NCBI RefSeq assembly: GCF_000317835.1
Contig: NC_019790.1
Coordinates: 11,246 to 75,245 of the forward strand
DNA length: 64,000 bases
Origin: Deinococcus peraridilitoris DSM 19664
GTDB lineage: Bacteria > Deinococcota > Deinococci > Deinococcales > Deinococcaceae
Direction: 5' to 3'
Below, piece by piece: positions 18,880 to 28,054 of this stretch (within the stretch, counting starts at the first letter, position 1; the number at the start of each line of letters is the position of its first letter). The notes under the pieces are model-generated. The model had not been told where the DNA came from and did no database searches. It worked only from the letters and a program-made list of their open reading frames with translations. A program made the translations under genes and the position numbers.

Positions 18880-21800
18880 ATGACCCTGCCTCACGACCCG
18901 CTCGTTACCGACGCGCTCCTTCCACTCCTCGACGCGAGCCCGGACCCTACCTTCACCTTGAACACGCAGGGGCGCTTCACGTACGCCAACCCCGCCACCG
19001 GGACGCTGCTTCACCGCTCGCCCCTGGAACTGATCGGTTGTTCGCTTGAGCAGGACTTCCCTCACGCGTTCAGCGTGCATTGGCTCAAGGAGAGCCGCCG
19101 CGCTCGCGCGGAGGGCCGCAGTGTGGAGTATGAAGCTTACAGCCCTGCGTACGAAGGGTGGGTGCGGGTGCACGTCACGCCCAGCGCTGCTGGTCTGGCT
19201 GTCCGCCTTCAGAGCATCACCCAGCAGCAACGCGCCACGGCCTTGCAGAGCGTCACCACCTCACTCGCGGAAACGCACAGTGCGGGTGACGTCGTCAAGG
19301 TGCTGGTTCAGCAGGCTGTCGCGGCGTCCGGCGCGTACATGGCGGCGCTCGTCGCGCCCACCCCTGACGGCGAGCACCTGCGCCTCGTGGATGAGCTTGG
19401 GTACCCGCCGGAACTCCGCGCGCGTTTCGAGCACTTCCCGCTCACGCTGGGCATCCCCCCATGCGACGCGGCCACGCAACGCAGCGCCATCTTCGTGAGC
19501 GGTGAAGACTTCGACCGGCAGTACCCCGCGACCATTGGCGTGCGCGCCGACCAGACCCGCAGCCTCGCGTCCCTGCCACTGATCGTCGCGGGTGAACTGT
19601 GGGGAGTGCTGGCCCTCAGCTTCCAGGAAGCGCGCCGCTTCGGTGACTCGGAACGGCTGTTCTTGCAGACGCTGGTGCAGCAGTGCACGCAAGTCCTGGA
19701 ACGCTTGAACGCCGACGCGCGCCTCCACGAGCAAACCGAGATCCTCCGAGCGCTGAACCGCGTCAACCAGACCATCTCCGCGGAACTCGACCTGAACCAG
19801 CTCGTGCAGGCCGTCACCGACGCCGGGGTGGAACTGACCGGCGCGCAGTTCGGGGCGTTCTTCTACAACACCGTTGGAGAGCAGCAGGAAGTCCTCACGC
19901 TGTACACCCTTTCGGGCGCTGCGCGAGAAGCCTTCGCGGGTTACCCGCTGCCGCGCATGACCCAGGTGTTCGGTCCGACGTTCGCCGGGGAAGGCGTCAT
20001 CCGGGTGGCGGACATCACCCGCGACCCCCGCTACGGGCACAACGCCCCGCATTACGGCATGCCCGCCGGTCACCTGCCCGTGCGCAGTTACCTCGCGGTG
20101 CCGGTCGTATCGCGCACTGGCGAAGTACCGGGCGCGTTGTTCTTCGGTCACGCCGAGCCGGGCGTGTTCACCGCGCAGGCGGAGCAGCTCGCGGTGGGCC
20201 TCGCGGCGCAGACGGCCATCGCCCTCGACAACGCGAGGTTGTTCCGGCAGGTGCAGGACAGCCATGCTCAGCTCGAACGGCGCGTCGAGGCGCGCACCCG
20301 CGAACTGGAAGAGCAACGCGTGGCGCTCGACGCCTTCGCGGCGTTCACGGAGCGTTCCGTCGCCACCAGTGACCCTCAGACCCTAGCGGGTCAGGCGGTG
20401 GAGGTGCTGCGCGCGACGCTGGGTGAGGTGAGCGTCGGGTATTACGAGCTGGAGGGGACGTTGTGGAAGGGACGCGTGCTGTCCGATAATGTTCCACCAG
20501 CCGTGGTCGCCGCGGCGAAGCAGGGGTTCCCTGCGGACCTGCCGAGCTTCGCGCGGGCGGTGAGCGAACGGCACGTGCTGTTCGTGGACGGGTGGAACGC
20601 TGAGCGTGAAAGGGCGGACAGCACGGACGTGTACGGCGCGGCTGCGTTCTGGCCGTACTTCGTTCACGGCGAACCCTTCGGGTTGTTTACCATGGCCTCG
20701 CCACACGCACGCGCTTGGTCGCCACGGGCACGCGCGGTCTTCCAGTCGGTGGCGCGCAGCCTCAGCCTTGCATTCGAACGCGCTGAGCAGACCACACGAC
20801 TCGCGGAGCAGAACGCGGAACTGGCGATACGCACGCAAGCCCTGGAAGCCTTCGCGCAACTCACGCGTGACCTCACGCTGGACGCGGACCGCTACACCCT
20901 CGTTCGAAAAGCGCAGGAGATCGTGCTGTCCCTGCTGCCTGAAGGGTACGCGGTGTACTGGGAGCGTGAAGGGAACCAGTGGCGCCAGAAATCCCAGGTG
21001 GGTGACCTCCAGAGCGACGAACTGCAACGCCAGGTGGACGCCGGCCTACCCTACTTCGAGACACGCACCGTCCGCCTTCCCTTCGAATCAGGGGAGCCAC
21101 TCTACCAGGATGAGTACGACAAGCACCACGACAACCTGGAAAGCACGGTCGGTCATATCAGCACGACCGCGTCCCTGCCGATCAAGGTGGGTGGCACGGT
21201 ACTCGGGGTGATCGTGCTGGGATTGTTCGACCAGCGTGGCTGGACCGCCACGGACCGCGCGCTGCTCGACACGGTCATGCGCAGCTTGAGCCTCACGCTG
21301 GAAGGCGCGACCAGCGCCCGCGCGCTCCAGGAACGCACGGCGCAGTTGGAGCGGAGTAACGCGGAGCTGGAGAAGTTCGCGTTCGTGGCGTCGCATGACC
21401 TGCAAGAACCCCTGCGCACCATCGCGTCATTCAGTGAGCTGATCAACCGCCGGTACCAGGACGTGCTGGACGAGCCAGGCCGCAAGTACCTTTCGTTGGT
21501 CACGCGCAGCGCCGAGCGAATGAAGGGGCTGATTGATGAGCTGTTGGTCTTCTCACGCCTCAACACCATCAAGGAACCACTCGTACCCGTTCCAGCCGAG
21601 GAACCGCTGCGGGAGGCGCTCGCCAGGCTGCACGGCCTGATCGAGCTCAGCGGTGCGAGCATCACGTACGGTGAACTGCCGGTGGTGCTTGGCGCACCCT
21701 CGGAACTCACGCAGCTCTTCCAGAACCTGATCGGCAACGCCATGAAGTTCCGCAAGCCGGACGTGAAGCCGGAAATTACCGTCATGGCTCAGCTTGAAGG

Positions 21801-22041
21801 TCAGCAGTGGCATTTCGAGGTGCGGGACAACGGACTTGGCTTCGAGCCGAAGTATGCAGAGCGGATCTTCCAGATTTTCCAGCGTCTTCACTTGCGTGAA
21901 CAGTACGAGGGGACGGGGATGGGCCTCGCGATCGTCAGGAAAGTGCTGGAGCATCACGGGGGCCGGGTGTGGGCGGAGTCAGAACCGGGTGTAGGCAGTC
22001 AGTTTCACTTCACGATCCCCGCGGTGGAGGGTGACGCGTGA
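18880..22041 (+). CDS. Hybrid-free multi-GAF sensor histidine kinase
   Basis: A 1053-residue soluble kinase from the ATG at 18880; a GTG at 18838 would add 14 residues but its AGAGGAG touches the start codon. Order: PAS (about 10-120), GAF (130-275), GAF (300-450), a coiled coil (QVQDSHAQLERRVEARTREL), two more GAF-like domains (480-630 and 650-800), then a HisKA helix with FVASHDLQEPLRT (His839) and a HATPase domain ending GTGMGLAIVRKVLEHHGG. The dimerisation type resembles bacteriophytochrome kinases, but no chromophore cysteine context is evident. The response regulator downstream starts within its stop codon, so the two form a signalling pair. It is paralogous to the kinase at 22769-25333. 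Confidence 0.9.
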   Translation: MTLPHDPLVTDALLPLLDASPDPTFTLNTQGRFTYANPATGTLLHRSPLELIGCSLEQDFPHAFSVHWLKESRRARAEGRSVEYEAYSPAYEGWVRVHVTPSAAGLAVRLQSITQQQRATALQSVTTSLAETHSAGDVVKVLVQQAVAASGAYMAALVAPTPDGEHLRLVDELGYPPELRARFEHFPLTLGIPPCDAATQRSAIFVSGEDFDRQYPATIGVRADQTRSLASLPLIVAGELWGVLALSFQEARRFGDSERLFLQTLVQQCTQVLERLNADARLHEQTEILRALNRVNQTISAELDLNQLVQAVTDAGVELTGAQFGAFFYNTVGEQQEVLTLYTLSGAAREAFAGYPLPRMTQVFGPTFAGEGVIRVADITRDPRYGHNAPHYGMPAGHLPVRSYLAVPVVSRTGEVPGALFFGHAEPGVFTAQAEQLAVGLAAQTAIALDNARLFRQVQDSHAQLERRVEARTRELEEQRVALDAFAAFTERSVATSDPQTLAGQAVEVLRATLGEVSVGYYELEGTLWKGRVLSDNVPPAVVAAAKQGFPADLPSFARAVSERHVLFVDGWNAERERADSTDVYGAAAFWPYFVHGEPFGLFTMASPHARAWSPRARAVFQSVARSLSLAFERAEQTTRLAEQNAELAIRTQALEAFAQLTRDLTLDADRYTLVRKAQEIVLSLLPEGYAVYWEREGNQWRQKSQVGDLQSDELQRQVDAGLPYFETRTVRLPFESGEPLYQDEYDKHHDNLESTVGHISTTASLPIKVGGTVLGVIVLGLFDQRGWTATDRALLDTVMRSLSLTLEGATSARALQERTAQLERSNAELEKFAFVASHDLQEPLRTIASFSELINRRYQDVLDEPGRKYLSLVTRSAERMKGLIDELLVFSRLNTIKEPLVPVPAEEPLREALARLHGLIELSGASITYGELPVVLGAPSELTQLFQNLIGNAMKFRKPDVKPEITVMAQLEGQQWHFEVRDNGLGFEPKYAERIFQIFQRLHLREQYEGTGMGLAIVRKVLEHHGGRVWAESEPGVGSQFHFTIPAVEGDA

Positions 22042-22520
22042 CCGGGGCCGTTCAGGTCCTGCTGGTGGAGGACAACGAGGCGGACGTGCTGCTGGTTGAA
22101 GAGGCACTCGTGGATTTCCAGCCGGCCGTGCAACTCCGCGTCACTCGGGGCGGTGAAGAAGCGCTGGAGCACTTGCGGGCGTGTGCTGCGCAACCTGCAC
22201 TGATTCCGCGCTTCGTGTTGCTCGACGCGAACATGCCCCGGATGAACGCGGTGGAACTCCTGACGGAACTGCGGCGGGATCCTCACCTCGTGACGCTGCC
22301 GGTGGTCGTGTACAGCAGCTCCAGCAGTCCGTTGGACGCCCGGCGGGTGTATCAGGTGGGCGCGAACGCCTACGTCGCGAAGCCAGTGAGTCTGGATGAC
22401 TTCATGCAGGTGCTGAGGAGCACGCTGAGATTCTGGTGCTCGACCGTGCCAGTCGCGATGGACTCGGGTGACGGTGAGGAGCATCAATCGGGTCATTCAG
22501 TTCGGCTGAGTTCAAGTTGA
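22038..22520 (+). CDS. Rcp1-type single-domain response regulator
   Basis: A 160-residue protein starting with GTG in the GTGA overlap with the kinase stop. Receiver motifs: LLVEDNEAD (acidic pair), LLDANMPRM with phospho-acceptor Asp63, VVYSSSSSP (Ser/Thr position), and YVAKPVSLDDF (Lys). The extended loop and DFxPxxQLRV pattern are those of Rcp1-like regulators paired with phytochrome-type kinases. It has no output domain. The last about 25 residues are an unstructured-looking tail. Confidence 0.92.
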   Translation: MTGAVQVLLVEDNEADVLLVEEALVDFQPAVQLRVTRGGEEALEHLRACAAQPALIPRFVLLDANMPRMNAVELLTELRRDPHLVTLPVVVYSSSSSPLDARRVYQVGANAYVAKPVSLDDFMQVLRSTLRFWCSTVPVAMDSGDGEEHQSGHSVRLSSS

Positions 22521-22763
22521 TGTGCGTGCGGCAGCGAGCAGCCGGCTGATGGTCGCGGGGTGCACGTTGAAGAGCCGCGCGGCGTCGGCGGGCGTGTAGC
22601 GGCCTTCGCGGACAGCGTTGACGATCTCCTGTTGTTGGTGCGGCTTGAGCTTGGGGCGTCGTCCGCCGACGCGGCCCTCGGCGCGCGGCCGCCAGACCGG
22701 CCGCTGAGACAGGGTATTCCCTGATAGCGAGGCCGCAGCCAAGTGCACGCCAACCCACCTCAT
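22512..22763 (-). pseudogene. Serine-recombinase C-terminal fragment
   Basis: GRVGGRRPKLKPHQQQEIV followed by YTPADAARLFNVHPATISRLLAA is the DNA-binding helix-turn-helix end of a Tn3-type resolvase. The catalytic domain is missing. It sits 6 bp downstream of the kinase gene on the same strand. It differs in sequence from the C terminus of the intact recombinase at 25330-25947, so it is not a duplicate of that gene. Confidence 0.7.
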
Positions 22764-22768
22764 ACCGA

Positions 22769-25333
22769 TCAGGACGCCTCACCTGGCTGCTTGGGCAACG
22801 AGAACCCGAACACCGCGCCGCCTTCCGCCGGACGCTCCGCGAACACCGTCCCGCCATGCCGGCCGATGATGCGCCGCACGTTCGCCAGACCCACCCCCGT
22901 CCCTTCAAACTCATCCTCACGATGCAAGCGCTGAAACACCCCGAATAACCTGTCCTGGTAGCGCGGATCGAAGCCCACCCCGTTATCCTTCACGAACACT
23001 ACCCACTCGCGCTTGCGTTCCTCCGACCACACCTCGATGTGCGCCATCTCACGCGGCCTGCTGTACTTCAGCGCGTTGGACAGCAGGTTCATCATCACCT
23101 GCCGCAGCATCTCCGCGTCCCCCGCCACGAGGGGCAAGCGCGCCACATCCCAGCGCACGTCCCGCCCCGCCACGTCCGGTTCGAGTTCCTGCTGTACGCT
23201 GCGCACCACCGCGTCCAGATCCACCAGGCTTGACTGCATCGGCAGTTGGCCCAGCCGTGACAGACCAAGCATCGCGTCGATCAAGGTGTTCATACGGACC
23301 GCCGCTTGATCCACCACCGTCAGGTACCGGGTGCTCTTCTCATCCAGCTGACCGCTGAGGGACCGACGCAGCAGCTGATTGAAGCCGATGATGTGCCGCA
23401 CCGGGGTGCGCAAGTCATGCGAGACGCTGTACGTGAATGCTTCGAGTTCCTCGTTCGCGAGGCCGAGCTTCCGGCGTTCCTCGCTGAGTCGCGCGACGCC
23501 CTCAGCCCGTTCGAGCGCCAGCCCCAGGCTGTGCACGGCCGTCGCCAGCACCGCGCGCGCCACGGGTGACCATGGCCGCGGCGGACCGAACAACCCCACG
23601 GCGAACACGCCGCGCACCTTTCCGTCCACCAGCACCGGCAACGTCGCGGTCGTGCCGATATGCCGGAACGCTTCGGGCAGCTGGTCAGTGTGCGGATCGT
23701 AAGCGTCCTGGTAGTACGCTTCGCGCGTCTCGAACGGCACGCGCAGGTTCCGCGCCGTGCGGTACGGCAAGCCGGCGTGCAGCGTGCGCGCGAGGGCCTC
23801 GTCGCGCAGATCACCCGATTGCACTTTGAGACGCCAGGTGTCCCCGTCGAGTTCGTGGTACGCGCCGACGCTGTCGGGCAGCAGCGACAGCACGATGTCC
23901 TGCGCGCCCTTGACGAGCGCCAGCGGATCGGCTTCCAGCGCGAGTTCACGTGTGAGCGTCTCGAAGGCCTGCAAGGCAAGGGTGCGGCTTTCGAGCTGTT
24001 CGACGTAGCTGGCCAGCTGGGTGTTCTGCTCGTACAGGCGCGCGGCGTGCGCGGCGCGTTCCATCGCGAGGTGCAAGCCGTGACAGACGGCGCGCAGCAG
24101 CGCCTTTTCCCGTTCGGACCACGCGCGTGCCTCCTGCGTGCCCGCAGCGAGCATGGCGCGCGGTATGCCGTCGATCAGCAGCGGCATCAAGGCGACCGCG
24201 CCGTACTCGCGGGTGCTGGCGACGTGGTTGGCGTCGGCGTTCCAGCCGTCCACGAACAACGGCCCTCGCGACTGTACTGCCTGCGCGAAGTTCGGTGCGC
24301 TGAACGGAATGCCCGCGCGAATCTCCGCCACCACTTCGGGGATGATGTCGTCTGACCAGACTCGCGCCTGCCAGAGTTCTCCCTCGGGTTCGTAGTATGC
24401 GACGCTCAGATGCGTGAGGTTGGCACGCACTACCCGCACGGCCTGCGCGGCCAGCCTGAGCGGATCGGTTTCGCTGCCGACCGCCTCGGTGAACGCCACG
24501 AAGGCGTCGAGTGCCGCGCGTTCCTCGTCGAGTTGTCGGGTACGTTCACGCACGCGCTCTTCGAGGGTGGCGCGCAAAGCGTCGTTCGCGACTTGCGCGG
24601 CGTGCCGTTCGCTGACATCCCGGGAGACGGCGAGCAGGTGCGTGACGTGCCCGTCCGGGTCGCGGAGCGGGGACACCGTCACGGTCCACCACTTCAAGGT
24701 GCCTTTGAAGGTCTCGGCGGCCGCTTCGAAAGTCACGCGCTCTCCGGCGCGTGCAGCGTTCAGGGCCGCTTCGACGGTGGGGCGGGTGTCCTCCGCCCAG
24801 AAGGACGGCCACAACAGGTTCGCGCAGGCGTTGAAGTCGTCGACTTCCGTCGCGGCGCGCCCACCTTCATTCATGCTGAGCAGGCGCGCGTCGAGGTCGA
24901 GGATTTTGATGCAGTCGGCGTTGACGTCGACGAGGTGTTGCAGGGTCGCCTGCTGATGCTGCGCGTGCTTGAGTTCGTGGATGGGCGTGCCGGTCAGCAG
25001 CCACCGGGGCTGGTCGGGCTGTTCGGAGGTCAGGGGCTGGGCGTGCAGGCGGTACCAGTGGGGCTGATCGTGCGCGTCGAGGATTCGTACTTCGAGAGCC
25101 GCGGGTTCCCCCGTCAGCCAGTGCTGAACGCGGGGCTGGTCATCGGGGTGCACCAGGGTCTGCCAGCTGGTCGTGCTGGAGGCCATGAGATTATGAAAGA
25201 CTGCGTTCCCCCAGGTGATGTGGCCGGCACTGTTGACCGTCCAGAGGAGAAGCGGAACCGCGTCAAGCAGGCTGGCCGAATCGAGGGGTACCGAGGTGGG
25301 CAGTGTGCCACCCTGTAAATCAGAATTGTTCAC
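22769..25333 (-). CDS. PAS-GAF sensor histidine kinase
   Basis: An 854-residue soluble kinase starting with GTG at 25333. Two PAS domains (about 20-125 and 130-260, the second with VSRDVSER at its end) are followed by a coiled coil, two GAF-like domains (270-430 and 450-600), a HisKA helix with SVSHDLRTPVRHIIGF (His639) and a HATPase domain ending GTGVGLANVRRIIGRHGG. The GAF part closely follows that of the kinase at 18880-22041 (shared ALDAFxAFTE, FVDGWNA and ARAWS segments). It has no response regulator of its own nearby except the one at 22038. Its start overlaps the stop of a serine recombinase gene. Confidence 0.88.
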   Translation of the reverse strand: MNNSDLQGGTLPTSVPLDSASLLDAVPLLLWTVNSAGHITWGNAVFHNLMASSTTSWQTLVHPDDQPRVQHWLTGEPAALEVRILDAHDQPHWYRLHAQPLTSEQPDQPRWLLTGTPIHELKHAQHQQATLQHLVDVNADCIKILDLDARLLSMNEGGRAATEVDDFNACANLLWPSFWAEDTRPTVEAALNAARAGERVTFEAAAETFKGTLKWWTVTVSPLRDPDGHVTHLLAVSRDVSERHAAQVANDALRATLEERVRERTRQLDEERAALDAFVAFTEAVGSETDPLRLAAQAVRVVRANLTHLSVAYYEPEGELWQARVWSDDIIPEVVAEIRAGIPFSAPNFAQAVQSRGPLFVDGWNADANHVASTREYGAVALMPLLIDGIPRAMLAAGTQEARAWSEREKALLRAVCHGLHLAMERAAHAARLYEQNTQLASYVEQLESRTLALQAFETLTRELALEADPLALVKGAQDIVLSLLPDSVGAYHELDGDTWRLKVQSGDLRDEALARTLHAGLPYRTARNLRVPFETREAYYQDAYDPHTDQLPEAFRHIGTTATLPVLVDGKVRGVFAVGLFGPPRPWSPVARAVLATAVHSLGLALERAEGVARLSEERRKLGLANEELEAFTYSVSHDLRTPVRHIIGFNQLLRRSLSGQLDEKSTRYLTVVDQAAVRMNTLIDAMLGLSRLGQLPMQSSLVDLDAVVRSVQQELEPDVAGRDVRWDVARLPLVAGDAEMLRQVMMNLLSNALKYSRPREMAHIEVWSEERKREWVVFVKDNGVGFDPRYQDRLFGVFQRLHREDEFEGTGVGLANVRRIIGRHGGTVFAERPAEGGAVFGFSLPKQPGEAS

Positions 25334-25947
25334 GGGCGAGTCCCTCTGACCTCAGCAGCACGACCTTCGAAAGGGACTGTCATGGCGCGGTGTCGTTTGA
25401 TGACACGCGCGATTGTGGTGGGGTTCACGCCGTACAGGCGGGCCGCTTCCGCGGCGGTGAGGTCGCCCGCGCTGACCCGCCGGATGATGTCTTGGCGTTG
25501 CGCTTCGCTGAGCTTGCTGGGTCGGCCGAACTTCACGCCTTTGGCGCGCGCGGCCTTGATTCCGGCGTGGGTGCGTTCGCGCAAGTTGGCGCGTTCCAGC
25601 TGTGCGAATACCCCGATGAGTTGCATCATCGCTTCCCCGGCGGGGGTACTGGTGTCGATGGGCTCGGTAAGGGATTTGAGCCTTGCTCCGCGTGCTTTGA
25701 TCATTTCCATGATGCGGACGAGGTCGGCGAGGCTGCGTGAAAGCCGGTCGACCTTCCAGACGACCACGATGTCACCTTCGCGCAGGAACTCCAGCATGCG
25801 GTGAAGTTCCGGGCGGTCCCAGCGGCCGCCGCTGGCCGTCTCCTGGTAGACCTTGAGGACTCCGGCTCCCTTGAGGGCGTCGAGTTGAAGATCAGTGGTC
25901 TGGTCGTCAGTACTGACGCGGGCGTAGCCGATGAGGGTTCCGGGCAT
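25330..25947 (-). CDS. Tn3-type serine recombinase (resolvase/invertase)
   Basis: A complete 205-residue recombinase: IGYARVSTDDQ with the nucleophilic serine near residue 12, VVVWKVDRLSRSLADL, the E-helix region FAQLERANLRERTHAGI, and a C-terminal helix-turn-helix (GRPSKLSEAQRQDII to PTTIARVIKRHR). It would cut at a res-like site and act on DNA supercoils within the replicon. The stop overlaps the start of the downstream sensor kinase by 4 bp, an unusual coupling. A 50 bp palindrome lies about 125 bp upstream. Confidence 0.9.
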   Translation of the reverse strand: MPGTLIGYARVSTDDQTTDLQLDALKGAGVLKVYQETASGGRWDRPELHRMLEFLREGDIVVVWKVDRLSRSLADLVRIMEMIKARGARLKSLTEPIDTSTPAGEAMMQLIGVFAQLERANLRERTHAGIKAARAKGVKFGRPSKLSEAQRQDIIRRVSAGDLTAAEAARLYGVNPTTIARVIKRHRAMTVPFEGRAAEVRGTRP

Positions 25948-26071
25948 GACAAAAGTCTATGGCCTGAAGAATGATTTTTGCGGCAGACTTTCCTAATGCA
26001 GGAACGCTGAGTTCATCACGAACTCGCCTTTGCCGCGAAACCCTTCGTTTTCGCAAATCCAACAGTTCAGC

Positions 26072-26121
26072 AATCGTAACTACTCAGCACGAGATCGATC
26101 TCGTGCTGAGTAGTTACAATT
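26072..26121. repeat. 50 bp near-perfect palindrome
   Basis: GTAACTACTCAGCACGAGAT and its exact complement abut with C/G at the centre (26076-26117, 42 bp perfect); three more pairs follow outside one mismatch. It is followed by TTTT on the plus side. It could be a transcription terminator or a recombination site for the nearby serine recombinase; no gene reads into it from the left. Confidence 0.8.
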
Positions 26122-26201
26122 TTCATCGTCAGGATAAATGCTGGTCAGAATGGGTGGTCCCCATTGAGTGGTCCAGCTGGATGTAGAGGAAAGGCCCTGT
26201 G

Positions 26202-27236
26202 TTACGCTACCACCTTCAACTCAGCTTGCTGAGCCTCCCAGCGCCGCCTGAATTCCAGCGGCGCCAGATACTGCAAGGCGGAATGTGGCCGCTCCTCGTT
26301 ATAGAAGCGCTGGAAGGCCCCCGAGACCACCTTGGCCTCCAGCAGGCTGCTGAACACCTCGCGGTTCAGGCACTCCTCCCGAAACCGAGCATGGAAGCTC
26401 TCTGAGAAGCCGTTCTGCCAGGGTTTCCCTGGCTCGATGTAACGCGCCCTTGTGCCTGACACGCCCAGCCAGATCTGCAAGTCATGCGCAATAAACTCCG
26501 GCCCGTTGTCGCTCCGCAGGTACACCGGCACGCCCCGCAAGGTCATCACCCGTTCGAGCACCTCCTGCACATCCTTCGACGTAAACGACACACCCACCTC
26601 CAGGGCCAGGCATTCCCGCGTGAACTGATCCACCAGGGTCAGGAACTTCAGTTTCTGCCCACCGCTGATCTCGTCGAATACAAAGTCGTACGACCACACG
26701 TGATTCGGGTACTCCGCCCGCTCTGGGACACTATTTCCCGTTCTGAGCCTCTTCCTCTTGACTGCTGGCTTTCTGATCAACTGCTCGTGCTTCCAGATCC
26801 GGTGCACCCGTTTGCGGTTCACCTGCCAGCGTTCCTGGCGCAGCACCACGTGAATCCCCCGGTACCCGTAGGTCGGGTATTGCTCCGCGAGTGCGCGTAT
26901 TCGTGCCGTCAGTGCCGCCGTGCTCGGTGATCTCGGCTTGTTCTGGTACCTCAAGCTGGAGCGGTGCATGCCCAGCAACTGCGCTGCCCTGCGCTGCGAC
27001 ACCCCCTGCTGCATGAGTAGCTTGCCCACCTGGCGCTGCTCTTTGGGCTTTAAAACTTTTTTCGGACCACTACCTTCATGGCGCTGTTCTCCAGCGTCAG
27101 TTGCCCCACCAGCTTCAGCAAGCGGGCATTCTCGGCTTCGAGCTGCTTCAGTCTCTTGAGGTCCTGCACGTCGCTGCCCGCGTACCTGTTGCGCAATTTG
27201 TAGAAGGTCGCGTCGCTGATCCCATACTCCCGGCAC
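26202..27236 (-). CDS. IS3-family transposase OrfB (DDE integrase domain)
   Basis: The frame encodes up to 344 residues; only those after the overlap with OrfA are likely translated, as an OrfAB fusion through the A6G site. Integrase motifs: WSYDFVFDEI (first Asp), RSDNGPEFIA (second Asp), PWQNGFSESFHARFREECL (Glu). The gene looks intact. Confidence 0.88.
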   Translation of the reverse strand: MPGVWDQRRDLLQIAQQVRGQRRAGPQETEAARSRECPLAEAGGATDAGEQRHEGSGPKKVLKPKEQRQVGKLLMQQGVSQRRAAQLLGMHRSSLRYQNKPRSPSTAALTARIRALAEQYPTYGYRGIHVVLRQERWQVNRKRVHRIWKHEQLIRKPAVKRKRLRTGNSVPERAEYPNHVWSYDFVFDEISGGQKLKFLTLVDQFTRECLALEVGVSFTSKDVQEVLERVMTLRGVPVYLRSDNGPEFIAHDLQIWLGVSGTRARYIEPGKPWQNGFSESFHARFREECLNREVFSSLLEAKVVSGAFQRFYNEERPHSALQYLAPLEFRRRWEAQQAELKVVA

Positions 27237-27319
27237 AGCGCCTCCACCGTTTTCTTGCCCTTCTCGGCTTCCCGCAGTAACTGAATGGTTTGCTCGTCAC
27301 TCAACTTGCTCTTCGGCAT
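27050..27319 (-). CDS. IS3-family transposase OrfA
   Basis: An 89-residue protein with an N-terminal helix-turn-helix (VEALCREYGISDATFYKLRN) and a leucine-zipper-like helix (LKRLKQLEAENARLLKLVGQL). Its 3' part contains an A6G run, a standard slippery site for -1 frameshifting to the OrfAB transposase. Confidence 0.88.
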   Translation of the reverse strand: MPKSKLSDEQTIQLLREAEKGKKTVEALCREYGISDATFYKLRNRYAGSDVQDLKRLKQLEAENARLLKLVGQLTLENSAMKVVVRKKF

Positions 27320-27374
27320 GGATCCATCCTCCCTTTTCCGCGGCCGTATCCTCTCCTTTCAGCTGGACCACTTC

Positions 27375-27944
27375 TCAGGGGGCAGACCATCCAATCTGCT
27401 TCGGCCCGCCGTAGGCCGCCCAGTCTCGGTTCATCGCACAACCGCCGGTGAAGTTATGCTCATTGGCCGGACGAATGTCGTACTTGGCAATCTTGCCGTT
27501 GAGCGTGCTCCAGGCATGCAGCTTGAAGCCGTAGACCGGGCCAGAGGTACTGAAGCCGTACTGGGCACCCCTGAATTTGCAACGAGGCGCACGCTTGAAG
27601 GTGCAGACCGGGAGCGGTTCGGAATCGACGGTCACGAACTCCAGTGCTTCGACTTCTGTGGCGAGCCCTTCGATCACGGGCGTCAGCCGACTCAGCCTAA
27701 GGCATGCTTGGACCTCTGACGGGAAGTGCGGGAAGTGGTTGCGCTTCAGGAAGCCCCACCAGCGGCTGAAGTACGGCACCTTATGCAGCCGTTGGAGCAA
27801 GGCAACAGCGATCAGCTCGGCATCGCTGATCTTCTCGTGTGCATGGAGCAGCTTGTAGGGCATCTGTGGCGTCAGCCAGCGGGTAAGTTGTTGAAAAGCC
27901 TGTACCAGGGGGAGTAAACTGAGATCGGGACGGCCCATAGACAC
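27375..27944 (-). pseudogene. IS982-family transposase, N-terminal part, interrupted by IS3
   Basis: The first about 185 residues match the IS982 pattern: [28 protein letters not shown] (first Asp) and [15 protein letters not shown]. The reading breaks at AYGGPKQIG where the IS3 end begins. The distal part is not found on the other side of the IS3 copy, so it was lost by deletion. Confidence 0.8.
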
Positions 27945-28054
27945 CGTCCCTTTTCCATTTTTACCTCCACCCTGTCAACCCCTATTCGCGGTGCGTAGTA
28001 ATACACAAGATACCGGCTCCGTGTCCTGCTGCGTTCTCGTAAGCCGCCTGTCAC

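Larger units (their letters stand above)
26169..27370 (-). mobile_element. IS3-family insertion sequence
   Basis: About 1.2 kb with TGGTCCAGCTG at both inward-reading termini (26169 on plus, 27370 on minus), starting with TG as usual for IS3. It encodes OrfA and OrfB on the minus strand and has inserted into an IS982-type transposase gene at 27371. The three bases on each side (GAG and CTT) do not form a target duplication. Confidence 0.85.
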
